A stretch of 64,000 bases of DNA from Bog-473 sp963783965 (GTDB lineage: Bacteria; Actinomycetota; Acidimicrobiia; Acidimicrobiales; RAAP-2): assembly GCA_963783965.1 (NCBI GenBank), contig CAWAPQ010000008.1:62001-126000 (forward strand), in the 5' to 3' direction. Position numbers and translations under genes: made by a program. The notes under the pieces are model-generated. The model worked only from the letters and a program-made list of their open reading frames with translations, was not told where the DNA came from and searched no databases. This document shows positions 24,326-33,502 of the stretch, piece by piece. Numbering within the stretch: position 1 is the stretch's first letter; every line of letters begins with the position of its first letter.

Positions 24326-25633
24326 ATGCGAGTGAGATATGGATTCAGGGCGCTGACCTCGGTGGCGCTGTTGGGGACGTTGTTGGGCGCCGCCGCCCTC
24401 ACGACGTCGGCCAGCTCGGCCGGCGCCGCGGCGTCAACCAGTTCCGCGCCGGGAGTGACGTCGAACTCCATCACGGTGGGAACGATCTCGACCCAGACCG
24501 GGACACTGGCGTCCAACTTCTCCTCCCTCATCTACGGGGAGAGGGCCTACTACGACTACATCAATGCCCAGGGCGGCGTGAACGGCCGCAAGATCGACTA
24601 CAAGTACGCCTTGGACGATGGCGGCAACCCCACCACGTTCAACCAGCTGGCGAACACACTCATCAACCAGGACCACGTCTTCGCGGTGACCGGCGTGGCG
24701 ACAGCGTTCTTTTCGCCCAACCTCTTCCAAGAGTCCGGAATCCCGACCTACGGCTACAACGTGACGGGCAACTGGGCCGGTCCCCTGAATCTGTTCGCCG
24801 CCACCGGCTCGGTGCAGTACTACCAGGCAGCGGGGCCGCAGGTCACCTACGTTGCCCGCAACACACAGAAGAAGCCGTCCATCGCCTTCATCGCCTACGG
24901 CGTTGCTGCGTCCGCGGCCTCCTGCCAGGCGGAGCAGAACTCTCTGAAGGCCGCCGGCTACACGGTCAGCTACTCCGACCTCAAGGTGAGCTATCCGGGT
25001 TCCACCGTGGCCACCGACGTGCAACGCATGAAGCAGGCCGGGTCCAATATGGTCGTCAGCTGCATGGACGTGCAGGGCAACGTCACCATGGCCCGGGCGA
25101 TCAAGCAATACGGGCTGAGCAACATGACGCAGTTGTGGTTCAGTGGTAACGACCAGTCGACACTGAACACGAACGAGAGCTTGATGCAGAACGTGTACTT
25201 CTCCATCGCGCACGTCCCCTTCACCGCTTCGCCCAAGCTCTACCCGGGACTCAAGCTGTACTTCGCCCAGATGAAGAAGTACGAGTCCAAGTACGTCACG
25301 GACGAGATCGCGCTGCAGGGGTGGGAGTCGGCCGCCCTCTTCGTGCAGGGTGTCCAGATGGCCGGCAAGAACCTCACCCAGGCCAACGTGATCAAGGCGG
25401 ACAACTCCTTGACGGCGTACACGTCCGGCGGCCTCGAGTCGCCGGTCAACTGGAAGAGCGCCGGTCACAGCGGGCATGCGCCGCCCTATTGCGCGGCCTA
25501 CATCAAGGTGTCCGGGGACCAGTACGTGCCGACCCTGAACAAGGGCAAGAACGTCTTCGTCTGCTTCCAGTCCACCAACCCGAACAAGGGCCCGGTCTTC
25601 CCGTTGCCGCCCGGCACGCCCGCGCCTTCCTGA
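24326..25633 (+). CDS. Branched-chain-type ABC transporter substrate-binding protein
   Basis: A secreted binding protein of the LivJ/Peripla_BP_6 fold (435 residues). The start at ATG 24326 gives a classical signal peptide (RALTSVALLGTLLGAAALTTS); an ATG at 24254 would add 24 unlikely residues. The mature part begins ITVGTISTQTGTLASNF and contains YDYINAQGGVNGRKI, both family hallmarks. It heads an importer operon with a fused permease and two ATPases. The ligand need not be an amino acid; many actinobacterial relatives take up aromatic or acyl compounds. Confidence 0.9.
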   Translation: MRVRYGFRALTSVALLGTLLGAAALTTSASSAGAAASTSSAPGVTSNSITVGTISTQTGTLASNFSSLIYGERAYYDYINAQGGVNGRKIDYKYALDDGGNPTTFNQLANTLINQDHVFAVTGVATAFFSPNLFQESGIPTYGYNVTGNWAGPLNLFAATGSVQYYQAAGPQVTYVARNTQKKPSIAFIAYGVAASAASCQAEQNSLKAAGYTVSYSDLKVSYPGSTVATDVQRMKQAGSNMVVSCMDVQGNVTMARAIKQYGLSNMTQLWFSGNDQSTLNTNESLMQNVYFSIAHVPFTASPKLYPGLKLYFAQMKKYESKYVTDEIALQGWESAALFVQGVQMAGKNLTQANVIKADNSLTAYTSGGLESPVNWKSAGHSGHAPPYCAAYIKVSGDQYVPTLNKGKNVFVCFQSTNPNKGPVFPLPPGTPAPS

Positions 25634-25671
25634 GCGTGGTGGACGTCGATGTCGGGTAGTCAGGGGTAGGT

Positions 25672-27669
25672 ATGGAGCAACTCCTCGGCTTCGCGCTTCC
25701 AGGGGTGCCTTACGGGTGCACGTACGCGCTGGTCGCGGTCTGCCTGGTTCTGACCTATCAGGCGACGGGGGTGTTCAACTTTGCCTTCGGCGCCCAGGCC
25801 TTCGCGTCAGCGTTCATCTTCACGTACCTGACCCAGTACCACAATTGGACCGGGTGGGAGGCCTTCCTCCTCACCGTCGTGGTGATGGGCCCGGTAGTGG
25901 GCTGGGCCTTCGACCGGCTCCTGTTCCGTCACATCCCGAACTCCAACAGCACGGCGAAGCTCGTCTGCAGCCTCGCCCTGCTGGTCGGGATCCCGGCGCT
26001 CCTCCCGGTGATCTTCGGTCCCCAGAACCTCGACGCCACGACGACGATCTTCCCGTTCTTCAACCCCAACGTCGTGTACTTCACAATCGCCGGGACCCCC
26101 ATCAACGGCATTTATCTGGCCACCATCTCGGTGACGGTCGTGGTCCTCATACTGCTGACGATTCTGCTGCGCTTCACGAGCCTGGGTCTGCAGATGCGCG
26201 GCGCCGTGGAGAGCCGTCGACTGGTCCAGCTCGATGGCGTCAATGCCAACGGTGTCGTCGCCGTGGCCTGGATCATCTCGAGCTTCATGGCGAGCCTGGC
26301 CGGTGTGTTGTTGGCTCCGGTGTTCGGAGCCTTCAACTCGGATGAGTTCGTCACCCTGACGGTGACGGCCATCGCCGCCGCTGCGTGGGCCCTGCTGCGC
26401 TCCCTGCCCATCGCGGCCGGTGTGGCGGTGCTCATCGGCGTCGCCACGACGGTGTTGCAGGGGTACATCCCGCCGGACAGTTTCTGGAACGCGGCCGTCG
26501 TGCCATCCTTGCCCTTCTTTGCCATCGCCGCCGCCCTCCTGATCCTCCCGGGAATGCGCAACCTCGATATCAGCCGCGATCCGCTGGCAACCATCGATCC
26601 ACCGCCCCCTCCCATTGCCGCCGCAGAGCGCGCCCCGAGCATGGACCGGATTATCCGCACGGCATGGTGGGTGTTGCTGGCCGCCTTCTGCGTCTCCATG
26701 CTGACCTGGATACCGGTCACCTGGGAGAACGTCTTCAACAACGGACTCACCCTCTCGATCATCCTTCTCTCGGTCACGCTGATCACCGGCATGGCCGGAC
26801 AGTTGTCGCTGTGCCAGGCCACCTTCGCAGGCATCGGTGCCTTCACGGCTGCGGTGTTCGCCGTCCACCTCGGGGTCAACTTCCTCGTGGGAGGCCTGAT
26901 CGGCTGCCTCGTCGCGGCCATCGTGGCCGTGGCGCTGGCGCTCCTGTCACTGCGGTTACGCGGGCTGGGATTGGCGCTCATGACGTTGGCGGCCGCGTTG
27001 CTGTTCGACAACACGGCGTTCAACGACATCTGGGTGACCGGTGGCGTGCAGGGAACCAGCCTGCAGTCGAAGTGGCTGGGCACCAGCGCTTTCTTCGATT
27101 TCAACGGCCATGCCATGTTCATCCTCGCCATGGCCGTGCTCATCGTCGCTGTGGTCATCGTGCTGCAGGTGCGCAAGGGGACCGTCGGACGCAACCTGGC
27201 AGCCATGCGGGGGAGCGAGACGGCGACGGCGGGGCTGGGCGTGAACCCGACCTGGCAGCGCATCGTCGTCTTTGCGCTCTCCGGAGCGATCGCGGGGATT
27301 GGTGGCGTCCTCTACAGCCTTCAACAACAGCACGTGTCGCCGGTGGACTGGAACACCACTTTCTCGCTGGTCCTGGTGGTGCTGGTTGTGACCACGAGCG
27401 TGAATACCGTGGAAGGTGCCATTCAGGCCGGCATCGGTCTCTTCGTGATCGAGCAGCTTCTCACCTACCTTCCCTCGCGCTTCGGTGGCCCGAGTCTGAC
27501 CATCGTGCTCTTCGCTTTTGGTGCCCTGACGTACGCGCAGCATCCGGAAGGCGTGCTCGAGTACCAGAAGCGTCGTTCGACCATGCGCTTCGAGCGGCTC
27601 TTCTTCGCCGCCGAGGCCCAAGCAGAGGACCGCAAGACGCGTGCCGTTTCGGCTGGTGCCAGTGGCTGA
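25672..27669 (+). CDS. Fused LivH-LivM ABC permease
   Basis: A single 665-residue membrane protein containing both permeases of a branched-chain-type importer. The N-terminal LivH-like half (about 1-300) begins GVPYGCTYALVAVCLVLTYQ with VFNFAFGAQA. The C-terminal LivM-like half (about 320-620) begins with a new span and MAGQLSLCQATFAGIGAF. The link is a short Pro-rich piece (DPPPPPIAAAERAP). Such fusions are known but less common than two separate genes. The last bases overlap the ATPase gene. Confidence 0.9.
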   Translation: MEQLLGFALPGVPYGCTYALVAVCLVLTYQATGVFNFAFGAQAFASAFIFTYLTQYHNWTGWEAFLLTVVVMGPVVGWAFDRLLFRHIPNSNSTAKLVCSLALLVGIPALLPVIFGPQNLDATTTIFPFFNPNVVYFTIAGTPINGIYLATISVTVVVLILLTILLRFTSLGLQMRGAVESRRLVQLDGVNANGVVAVAWIISSFMASLAGVLLAPVFGAFNSDEFVTLTVTAIAAAAWALLRSLPIAAGVAVLIGVATTVLQGYIPPDSFWNAAVVPSLPFFAIAAALLILPGMRNLDISRDPLATIDPPPPPIAAAERAPSMDRIIRTAWWVLLAAFCVSMLTWIPVTWENVFNNGLTLSIILLSVTLITGMAGQLSLCQATFAGIGAFTAAVFAVHLGVNFLVGGLIGCLVAAIVAVALALLSLRLRGLGLALMTLAAALLFDNTAFNDIWVTGGVQGTSLQSKWLGTSAFFDFNGHAMFILAMAVLIVAVVIVLQVRKGTVGRNLAAMRGSETATAGLGVNPTWQRIVVFALSGAIAGIGGVLYSLQQQHVSPVDWNTTFSLVLVVLVVTTSVNTVEGAIQAGIGLFVIEQLLTYLPSRFGGPSLTIVLFAFGALTYAQHPEGVLEYQKRRSTMRFERLFFAAEAQAEDRKTRAVSAGASG

Positions 27670-28438
27670 CGTCGAACCCCTCCTGCGCCTCCGAGGCGTC
27701 TGCAAGTCCTTCGGGGGGATCCAGGCCGTGCACAGCATCACGTTCGACGTGGGTCCGGGCGAGAGCGTCGGCCTGGTCGGTCCGAACGGCGCGGGCAAGA
27801 CGACGTTGTTCAACTGTGTCTGCGGCCAGTTGCGTCCCGAGGAGGGCGACATCGTCTTCGACGGGAGACCCTTGTCCGGCCTGCCGACGTACAAGCGTGC
27901 CCGGATGGGCATTGGCCGCACCTATCAGAGGGTGGAGGTCTTCACCGACATGTCGGTGCGTGACCACCTGATGGTCGCGGAGCGCTCACGACAGGGAGAG
28001 GGTCGCCTCTGGCGGGACCTCCTCAATTTGAGCAACCCGAAGCCCGAGGAGCTCGAACGGATCGACGCGACGCTCGAGCTCGTTGGCATCTCCCATCTGG
28101 CGGACACGTCGGTCAACGCGCTCGGCTTGGGTCACTGCCGGTTGGTCGAGTTGGCCCGGGCTCTGGCGACAGAGCCCAAGATCCTTCTCGCCGACGAGCC
28201 CTCGTCAGGGCTCGACCTGCACGAGACGGCTGAGGTGGCGGTCGTCCTGCGGACGGTGCAGCGTGAGCGCGGCACGGCCGTGCTCCTGGTCGAGCACGAC
28301 CTCGCCATGGTCGCCGAGGTCGTCGATCGGGCGGTGGTCATGGATCTGGGAGCCATGCTGTTCGCGGGCACCTTCGACGAGTGCATGGCCGATCCCGCGG
28401 TGCGCGACGCTTACCTGGGTCAGATGGGCCGCGTGTGA
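27662..28438 (+). CDS. ABC transporter ATPase, LivG type
   Basis: The first ATPase of the importer. Walker A is GPNGAGKTT, the Q-region is GIGRTYQRVEVF, the signature is ALGLGHCRLVELARAL (a divergent form of LSGGQ seen in LivG relatives), and Walker B is ILLADEPSSGLD with a later switch His in VEHD. I placed the start at GTG 27662, overlapping the permease stop; GTG 27641 is possible and adds seven residues. Length is about 258 residues. Confidence 0.88.
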   Translation: MADVEPLLRLRGVCKSFGGIQAVHSITFDVGPGESVGLVGPNGAGKTTLFNCVCGQLRPEEGDIVFDGRPLSGLPTYKRARMGIGRTYQRVEVFTDMSVRDHLMVAERSRQGEGRLWRDLLNLSNPKPEELERIDATLELVGISHLADTSVNALGLGHCRLVELARALATEPKILLADEPSSGLDLHETAEVAVVLRTVQRERGTAVLLVEHDLAMVAEVVDRAVVMDLGAMLFAGTFDECMADPAVRDAYLGQMGRV

Positions 28439-29217
28439 GCACCGCCATGGCAAACCCGGGGTTCACGGACGTGCTTTCGGTCCAGAACGTCAGCGCCGCC
28501 TACGGCCCCTACCGCGCGCTCTTCGACGTGTCGTTCCGCGTGCCCGACGGAGGCATCGTCGCTCTCGTCGGGTCCAACGGTGCCGGGAAGTCCACCGTGG
28601 CCCGGACGGTCACCGGACTGGTCACGGCCTCCACGGGTCAGGTCATGTTCTCGGGGCAGGACGTCACCGAGTTTCCTGCCTACAAGATCGCCCGTCTGGG
28701 AATGGCACACGTGGTCGAGGGACGCGGTGTGTTCTCGAGTCTGACGGTCGAGGAGAACCTGACGTTGGCCTTTCGCCAGCGGGCCGGCCGGGGCAAGTTG
28801 AAGGAGAATCTCGAGCGCGCGTACACGGCCTTTCCCATCCTCGGTGAACGCCGGCGCCAGTCTGGTGGCACCCTCTCCGGAGGACAGCAACGGCTGCTTT
28901 CGCTGGCCAAGGTGTTGGTCGTGCCCTCCAAAGTCCTCGTGGCCGACGAGCTGTCCCTGGGCCTGGCTCCCGTCGTCGTCGACACGGTCTACGAGGGGCT
29001 CAAGGAGATCAATCGCAACGGCACGGCGCTCGTCGTCGTCGAACAGCAGATCCACCGGGTGCTCGAGTTGGCGACCTGGGCCGTCGTGTTGAATCACGGC
29101 AGCGTGGTCTACCAGGGCGAGCCGGCGGGTGCGGGGGCCGAGGTGGAGAACCTGATGGCCCGACGCGAGGAGGCGGTGGCCTCCGGCGCAGCCGAGGCGG
29201 ATGAGCCCGACAACTAG
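28435..29217 (+). CDS. ABC transporter ATPase, LivF type
   Basis: The second ATPase of the importer, about 260 residues. Walker A is GSNGAGKST, the signature is TLSGGQQRLLSLAKVL, and Walker B is VLVADELSLGLAP, with the Glu-Leu form common in LivF. The start is GTG 28435, overlapping the livG stop, or ATG 28447. The tail is Ala/Glu-rich and acidic. Together with the preceding three genes it completes one importer. Confidence 0.88.
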   Translation: MSTAMANPGFTDVLSVQNVSAAYGPYRALFDVSFRVPDGGIVALVGSNGAGKSTVARTVTGLVTASTGQVMFSGQDVTEFPAYKIARLGMAHVVEGRGVFSSLTVEENLTLAFRQRAGRGKLKENLERAYTAFPILGERRRQSGGTLSGGQQRLLSLAKVLVVPSKVLVADELSLGLAPVVVDTVYEGLKEINRNGTALVVVEQQIHRVLELATWAVVLNHGSVVYQGEPAGAGAEVENLMARREEAVASGAAEADEPDN

Positions 29218-29229
29218 GTCTTCGGACCT
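29216..29229. other. TTCG-loop hairpin between livF and thiolase
   Basis: AGGTC-TTCG-GACCT forms a 5-bp stem closed by a stable TTCG tetraloop. It begins inside the livF stop codon and ends 24 bp before the thiolase start. It may stabilise or separate the two mRNA parts. Confidence 0.4.
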
Positions 29230-29253
29230 CGGAAAGCTCGAGGAGGCAGCGGC

Positions 29254-30435
29254 ATGAGGGAACCGGTCATCGTTGATGTCGTACGCACGACGTTCGGCAA
29301 GCGCGGCGGCGCGCTCGCCAACTGGCACCCGGCGGATCTCCTGGGTTTCGCATTGACCACGCTGATCGAGCGGACCGGTGTGGACCCGGCGCGCATCGAC
29401 GACGTCATCGGCGGGTGCGTGAGCCAGGTGGGGGAGCAGAGCACGAACCTCGCCCGCAACGGGTGGGTCTCTGCCGGACTGCCCCAGTCGGTGCCGGCCA
29501 CGACCGTCGACCGCCAGTGCGGTTCTTCCCAGCAGGCTGTGCACTTCGCTGCGGCCGGCGTGGCAGCGGACCACTACGACCTGGTGATCGCCTGCGGTGC
29601 CGAGGTCATGAGCCGGGTGCCCCTGGCGTCCAACGCGCGGGGAGGCACAGGCCCGTTCCCACCCTCGTTCATGGAGCACGTCGATGGGCGCCTGTGGACC
29701 CAGTTCCGGGTGAGCCAGGTCCTGGCCGAGCGCTACGGGATCACGCGCCAGGAGATGGACGCCTACGCCCTCGAGTCACATCGGCGGTCCGCCGAGAGCT
29801 GGGACAACGGGCATTTCGAGAGGGAAGCGGTGGCGGTTCCGATCAAGGCGGAGGACGGCACCCTCACCGGGGAGTTCCTCCGCAGCGACGAAGGCATCCG
29901 CCGCTCCTCGACGATCGAGGCGCTCGCCGCGCTGCCACCGGCCCAGAGCTGGGAGCCGGAGACGGCGCCCGACATCACCGCGGGGAACTCGTCCCAGACG
30001 ACCGATGGCGCGGCCGCCATGCTCATCGCCGATCGTTCGGTCGCCGAGGCACTCGGTCTCCCGATCCGGGCCCGCTTCGCGCACTTTGCCGTCGCGGCCG
30101 AGGATGCCGCCATCGTGCTGTCCGCACCCGTGCCCGTGACCCACAAGCTGCTCAACCGCTCGGGCATGAAGGTCGGCGAGTTCGATGCCGTGGAGTGCAA
30201 CGAGGCCTTTGCAGCCATCGCGCTCATGTGGCAGAAGGAATTCTCCTATGACATGGCGCGCTTCAATCCTCGGGGCGGTGCCATCGCCATCGGTCACCCT
30301 CTGGGTGCGAGCGGGGTCCGACTCATGGGCACGCTCTTGAACCACCTGGAGGCCACGGGTGGCCGCTACGGCTATCAGACCATGTGTGAGGGCGGCGGCC
30401 AGGCCAACGGCACGGTCATCGAGCGGCTGGACTGA
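29254..30435 (+). CDS. Thiolase (acetyl-CoA acetyltransferase family)
   Basis: A 393-residue thiolase that splits 3-ketoacyl-CoA or condenses acetyl-CoA units. The nucleophile is the Cys in DRQCGSSQQA (about residue 89); the His is in GHPLGASG and the second Cys in MCEGGGQANG. All catalytic residues are present. It follows the ABC importer by 36 bp. Its end overlaps the convergent DUF3817-like gene by 20 bp. Confidence 0.92.
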   Translation: MREPVIVDVVRTTFGKRGGALANWHPADLLGFALTTLIERTGVDPARIDDVIGGCVSQVGEQSTNLARNGWVSAGLPQSVPATTVDRQCGSSQQAVHFAAAGVAADHYDLVIACGAEVMSRVPLASNARGGTGPFPPSFMEHVDGRLWTQFRVSQVLAERYGITRQEMDAYALESHRRSAESWDNGHFEREAVAVPIKAEDGTLTGEFLRSDEGIRRSSTIEALAALPPAQSWEPETAPDITAGNSSQTTDGAAAMLIADRSVAEALGLPIRARFAHFAVAAEDAAIVLSAPVPVTHKLLNRSGMKVGEFDAVECNEAFAAIALMWQKEFSYDMARFNPRGGAIAIGHPLGASGVRLMGTLLNHLEATGGRYGYQTMCEGGGQANGTVIERLD

Positions 30436-30793
30436 CGCCATCGCTTGCCAGCGCGATGTCGTGCGCGGCAATGAGCGGCTGGATCTTTCGGGTCACGACG
30501 ATCCACTCGACCAGGAAGGTCAGGCCCGGGACGAGCCCGGCGGCGAACATCAAAATGATCCAGGGGATGTGGAGCCGCGCCTTGAGCGCCAAGAAGCCGG
30601 CGGTGATCAGGTAGACGATGTAGAGGTAGCCGTGACCGACGCCGAAGACGGCGAGTTCGACCTTGAATCCCCCGAGTGCGATGTGCAGGCCCGTGAAGAG
30701 GAACAGCGGGATGATCAACACGCCCACGATGTTCGCCATCAATTGATACCGGAAGAGCGCGCCTCGCAGGCCGCGCTGGGTCAGCCGTCTCAC
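30416..30793 (-). CDS. DUF3817-like integral membrane protein
   Basis: A 125-residue protein with three predicted membrane helices. It resembles DUF3817 proteins of actinobacteria, with the GVGHGYLYIVYLITAG and LVPGLTFLVEW segments. The GTG start at 30793 overlaps the upstream stop (GTGA), so it is co-translated with the two-span protein before it. Function unknown. Confidence 0.82.
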   Translation of the reverse strand: MRRLTQRGLRGALFRYQLMANIVGVLIIPLFLFTGLHIALGGFKVELAVFGVGHGYLYIVYLITAGFLALKARLHIPWIILMFAAGLVPGLTFLVEWIVVTRKIQPLIAAHDIALASDGVSPAAR

Positions 30794-31209
30794 TGCTCGC
30801 GCCGGACGACGACGGATTCCCGGGCACGCCAGGTCTTGGGCCCCTGGGCGGCGAGTTCCGCCAGGCGCGCGTTGTAGGCCGCCAATTCGGGATCCTCGAC
30901 GTCGGGCGCAACAGGCATGGTGGGCTCTTCGGCCGTTCCGCCATCGGAGGCCGCGGCCGCCTGCTGGCGCAGCATGCCCTTGAGCCCCACGCTGTCGTAG
31001 TCGGTGTGGATGAGCACCCACCAGAAGTACAGCCCCAAGAGCGCGAAAGCGGGCCACATGACCGAGTAGAGGTAGCTGAGCTGGTTGCCGTCAGCGGCCC
31101 GGTTGATCTGCCACCAGGCGGCCACCGCACATCCCGGCACGAAGAGGAGGACGGCCAGGTGGAGCGACACGGATCTGCGGGAAAACCACCGTTCACGCAC
31201 GACGGCCAT
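30790..31209 (-). CDS. Two-span membrane protein, conserved in actinobacteria
   Basis: A 139-residue protein with spans at about 15-33 and 46-66 (VSLHLAVLLFVPGCAVAAWW; PAFALLGLYFWWVLIH) and a soluble acidic tail with an AAYNARLAELAAQ helix. The WWQINRAADGNQLSYLYSVMWP stretch looks conserved. I recall similar hypothetical proteins next to DUF3817 genes in other actinobacteria. No function can be assigned. Confidence 0.8.
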   Translation of the reverse strand: MAVVRERWFSRRSVSLHLAVLLFVPGCAVAAWWQINRAADGNQLSYLYSVMWPAFALLGLYFWWVLIHTDYDSVGLKGMLRQQAAAASDGGTAEEPTMPVAPDVEDPELAAYNARLAELAAQGPKTWRARESVVVRREQ

Positions 31210-31266
31210 GATACCGGCCGCCTCGCGCCCGATGATTTCGCCGTGCCACCCCGTTAGCCTGGGCCG

Positions 31267-31308
31267 GTGTTGCCCCCCGCACCGAGCGTCTGGTTCGTGG
31301 CGGCATGA
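31267..31308 (+). CDS. Possible leaderless 13-codon leader ORF
   Basis: A GTG at 31267 follows TAGCCT (31255-31260) by exactly six bases, the same layout as the leaderless-looking rlmN start. It opens 13 codons (VLPPAPSVWFVAA) whose TGA overlaps the ATG of the next gene (ATGA). It could be a leader peptide coupling translation of the SRPBCC gene. Alternatively the start codon is coincidental. Confidence 0.35.
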   Translation: MLPPAPSVWFVAA

Positions 31309-31805
31309 GTGCCGACGGCGCCGGGGCGGGAAAACCGGAGGTATTTCCGGGCAGCATTACGACGGTGCACCGATACGGGCTGCCGCTGCCGCGAGAGGAT
31401 GTGTGGAGCCTGATCAGCGATGTGTCGCAGTACCGCTCCTGGTGGCCGTGGTTGCGGATGTTCGACGCCACCGCTCTCGCCAAGGGCGAGACGTGGCGCT
31501 GTCAGGTGCAGCCACCGGTGCCCTACCTGGTGCGGTTCAGCGTGATGATCGAACAGGTCGACGCTGCGGAGCTCGTGCGGGCGACGGTGGGCGGTGACGT
31601 GGTCGGGCATGCGACGCTGACCCTCGACGAGGCTGACATGGGGTGCACCGCGACGCTCCACAGCTCGCTGGCGCCGGGGAACACGGCGCTGCGGGCCGTC
31701 TCCCGTTTTGCGGGCCCCATCGCCCGTTTCGGGCACGACTGGGTCCTCGACTCCGGAGCCCGCCAGTTCATCACCCGCGCCGTCGAGCCTCTCGTCGGCG
31801 AGTAG
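31305..31805 (+). CDS. SRPBCC-fold (polyketide cyclase-like) protein
   Basis: A 166-residue START/SRPBCC-type protein with one hydrophobic ligand pocket. Typical parts are LPREDVWSLISDVSQYRSWWPWL at the N-terminus and a C-terminal long helix (GPIARFGHDWVLDSGARQFITRAV). No catalytic residues can be inferred. Lipid or hydrophobic ligand binding is probable from the fold. It may be translated by coupling with a short upstream ORF. Confidence 0.82.
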   Translation: MSADGAGAGKPEVFPGSITTVHRYGLPLPREDVWSLISDVSQYRSWWPWLRMFDATALAKGETWRCQVQPPVPYLVRFSVMIEQVDAAELVRATVGGDVVGHATLTLDEADMGCTATLHSSLAPGNTALRAVSRFAGPIARFGHDWVLDSGARQFITRAVEPLVGE

Positions 31806-31816
31806 ACACCCTTGGC

Positions 31817-32635
31817 GTGAAGTTCTCGTTCCGACAGATCCTGGCTTCCACCGCCGGTGCGGTGATCGCGGCGATCGTCGCGTCGACCTTCGGGGTCAAA
31901 GGCACGATCATCGGCGTGGCCATCGGCTCGGCGGCCGCCACCATGGGGACCGCCCTGGTGGCACAGTCGATCGAGCGGGGCCACGAGGCCGTGAAGCAGG
32001 TGGTGGTGAAGGCGCCTGACACGTCGACGTTGTTGCGCAGGCTCGGCGGTACCGTTGTCAGCGGGGACACGGACACACACGCGTCGTCGGCACCAACGGA
32101 AGTGGTCGCGCCGGACGATCGCACCGCCGAAATGACATCGACGGCCGCCCCCGTGGGCGAGACGATGGAGATCTCGGCGGTGGCCGATGCCCCCGCCACA
32201 GAGCGCCTGCAGGCCACGACCAGGCCGATGCGGCCTGCGGGCCGCCGGCCTGCGATCACGTGGCGCGCCATCGCTGCCACGGCGGTCATCGTGTTCGTGC
32301 TGGCGCTCCTCTTCATCACGGCCATCGAACTGATTTCGGGCAAGCCGTTGTCGAGCATCTTCGGCGGGTCCGATGTGGGAACGTCGGTGAAGAACCTCTT
32401 CTCACCTGGCCCCGCACCGGCGACCACGCCCCCGAGCACGACCACATCGACCACGACGACGTCGGGCACGTCCTCGACCTCGTCGACGTCTTCCACCACC
32501 ACGACGACAGGCGCAACGACAACGAGCACCACCGCCCCCACCGGCGACGTGACCACCACGACGTCCCCGGCTCCGGCGAACACCACGACCACGGTGGTGA
32601 CGGGCGGCGCGCCGACGACGTCATCGGCCCCGTGA
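31817..32635 (+). CDS. Membrane-anchored protein with Thr-rich C-terminal tail
   Basis: About 272 residues from GTG 31817. An N-terminal glycine/alanine-rich hydrophobic region (ILASTAGAVIAAIVASTFGVKGTIIGVAIGSAAATMGTALV) is followed by a charged cytoplasmic part, a second span near residues 155-177 (AIAATAVIVFVLALLFITAIELI) and an external tail of about 80 residues rich in Thr, Ser and Pro. The tail resembles a wall-spanning or glycosylated stalk. Function unknown. Confidence 0.75.
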   Translation: MKFSFRQILASTAGAVIAAIVASTFGVKGTIIGVAIGSAAATMGTALVAQSIERGHEAVKQVVVKAPDTSTLLRRLGGTVVSGDTDTHASSAPTEVVAPDDRTAEMTSTAAPVGETMEISAVADAPATERLQATTRPMRPAGRRPAITWRAIAATAVIVFVLALLFITAIELISGKPLSSIFGGSDVGTSVKNLFSPGPAPATTPPSTTTSTTTTSGTSSTSSTSSTTTTTGATTTSTTAPTGDVTTTTSPAPANTTTTVVTGGAPTTSSAP

Positions 32636-32644
32636 GGGCCGGGG

Positions 32645-33484
32645 CTACCAGCCCTTGAAGTCGGCGGGACGCCGCTCGACGAAGCTGGCGATGCCCTCCT
32701 TGGAGTCGAGGGTGTTGGTCACCAGTTCCTGGCCCATGGCCTCGTCGTAGAGGGACGTGGCGCGGTCGACGTCGAGGGCCCGGTTGGTCAACCACTTGGC
32801 GACCCCGATCGCCTTCGTCGGCCCGCTGGCCAGGCGACCGGCCATCTCCTCCAGGGTTGCCTGCAGCGCCGCCCGCGGCACCACCCGGGTGACCAGGCCT
32901 ATCCGGTGGGCCTCGTCAGCAGGGACGTCGTCGCCGAAGAAGAAGAGCTCCTTGGCCTTCTGGATCCCCACCAGGCGGGTCAGGATCCAGGCTCCACCGG
33001 CATCGGGCGCGATGCCTCGCCGTACGAAGACCTCGACGAACTTCGCCTCCTCGGCCATCACGACAAGGTCGCAGGCCAGGGCGAGGTGCATGCCGCCGCC
33101 CGCCGCCGTGCCGTTGACGCCGGCGATGACCGGCTTCTCGCAATCGAGGACGGAGGTCACGAGGCCCTGCCAGCCGTCCCGGATCATGCGGGCCCCGTCG
33201 CCCACGACGTTGTCCGGAGCGCCGTCGGGCTTCGGACGAGGCTCCAGGCGGCCTCCCCGCAGGTCAGCCCCGGAGCAGAAGGCCTTCTTGCCCGCGGCCG
33301 TGATGACGACCGCCCGTACAAACAGGTCCGACGAGGCATCGCGGACCCAGGCCGCGAGCTGGTCGCGCATGAACTGGGTCATTGCGTTCCCGGCATCGGG
33401 CCGGTTCAGGGTGATCCAACAGACGCCATCCTCAATCCGGCGGATCAGATCATCGCCGGCAGGGCTCTCAGTCGTGTTGCTCAT
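32645..33484 (-). CDS. Enoyl-CoA hydratase/isomerase family protein
   Basis: A 279-residue crotonase. The CoA-binding/oxyanion segments are KKAFCSGADLRGG and GVNGTAAGGGMHLALACDLVVMA. The second loop (RRGIAPDAGGAWILTRLVG) has Asp rather than the usual Gly-Ala pattern seen in PGAGG, so hydration is not certain. It converges with the Thr-rich protein gene (9 bp gap). Confidence 0.88.
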   Translation of the reverse strand: MSNTTESPAGDDLIRRIEDGVCWITLNRPDAGNAMTQFMRDQLAAWVRDASSDLFVRAVVITAAGKKAFCSGADLRGGRLEPRPKPDGAPDNVVGDGARMIRDGWQGLVTSVLDCEKPVIAGVNGTAAGGGMHLALACDLVVMAEEAKFVEVFVRRGIAPDAGGAWILTRLVGIQKAKELFFFGDDVPADEAHRIGLVTRVVPRAALQATLEEMAGRLASGPTKAIGVAKWLTNRALDVDRATSLYDEAMGQELVTNTLDSKEGIASFVERRPADFKGW

Positions 33485-33502
33485 CGGTCTCCTTGATGTG
33501 TA

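Noticed and set aside
27662..28438. LivG signature LGLGHCRLVE considered as a sign of a defective ATPase
   Set aside because: Related forms of the signature occur in LivG-type ATPases, and Walker A, Walker B and switch His are intact.
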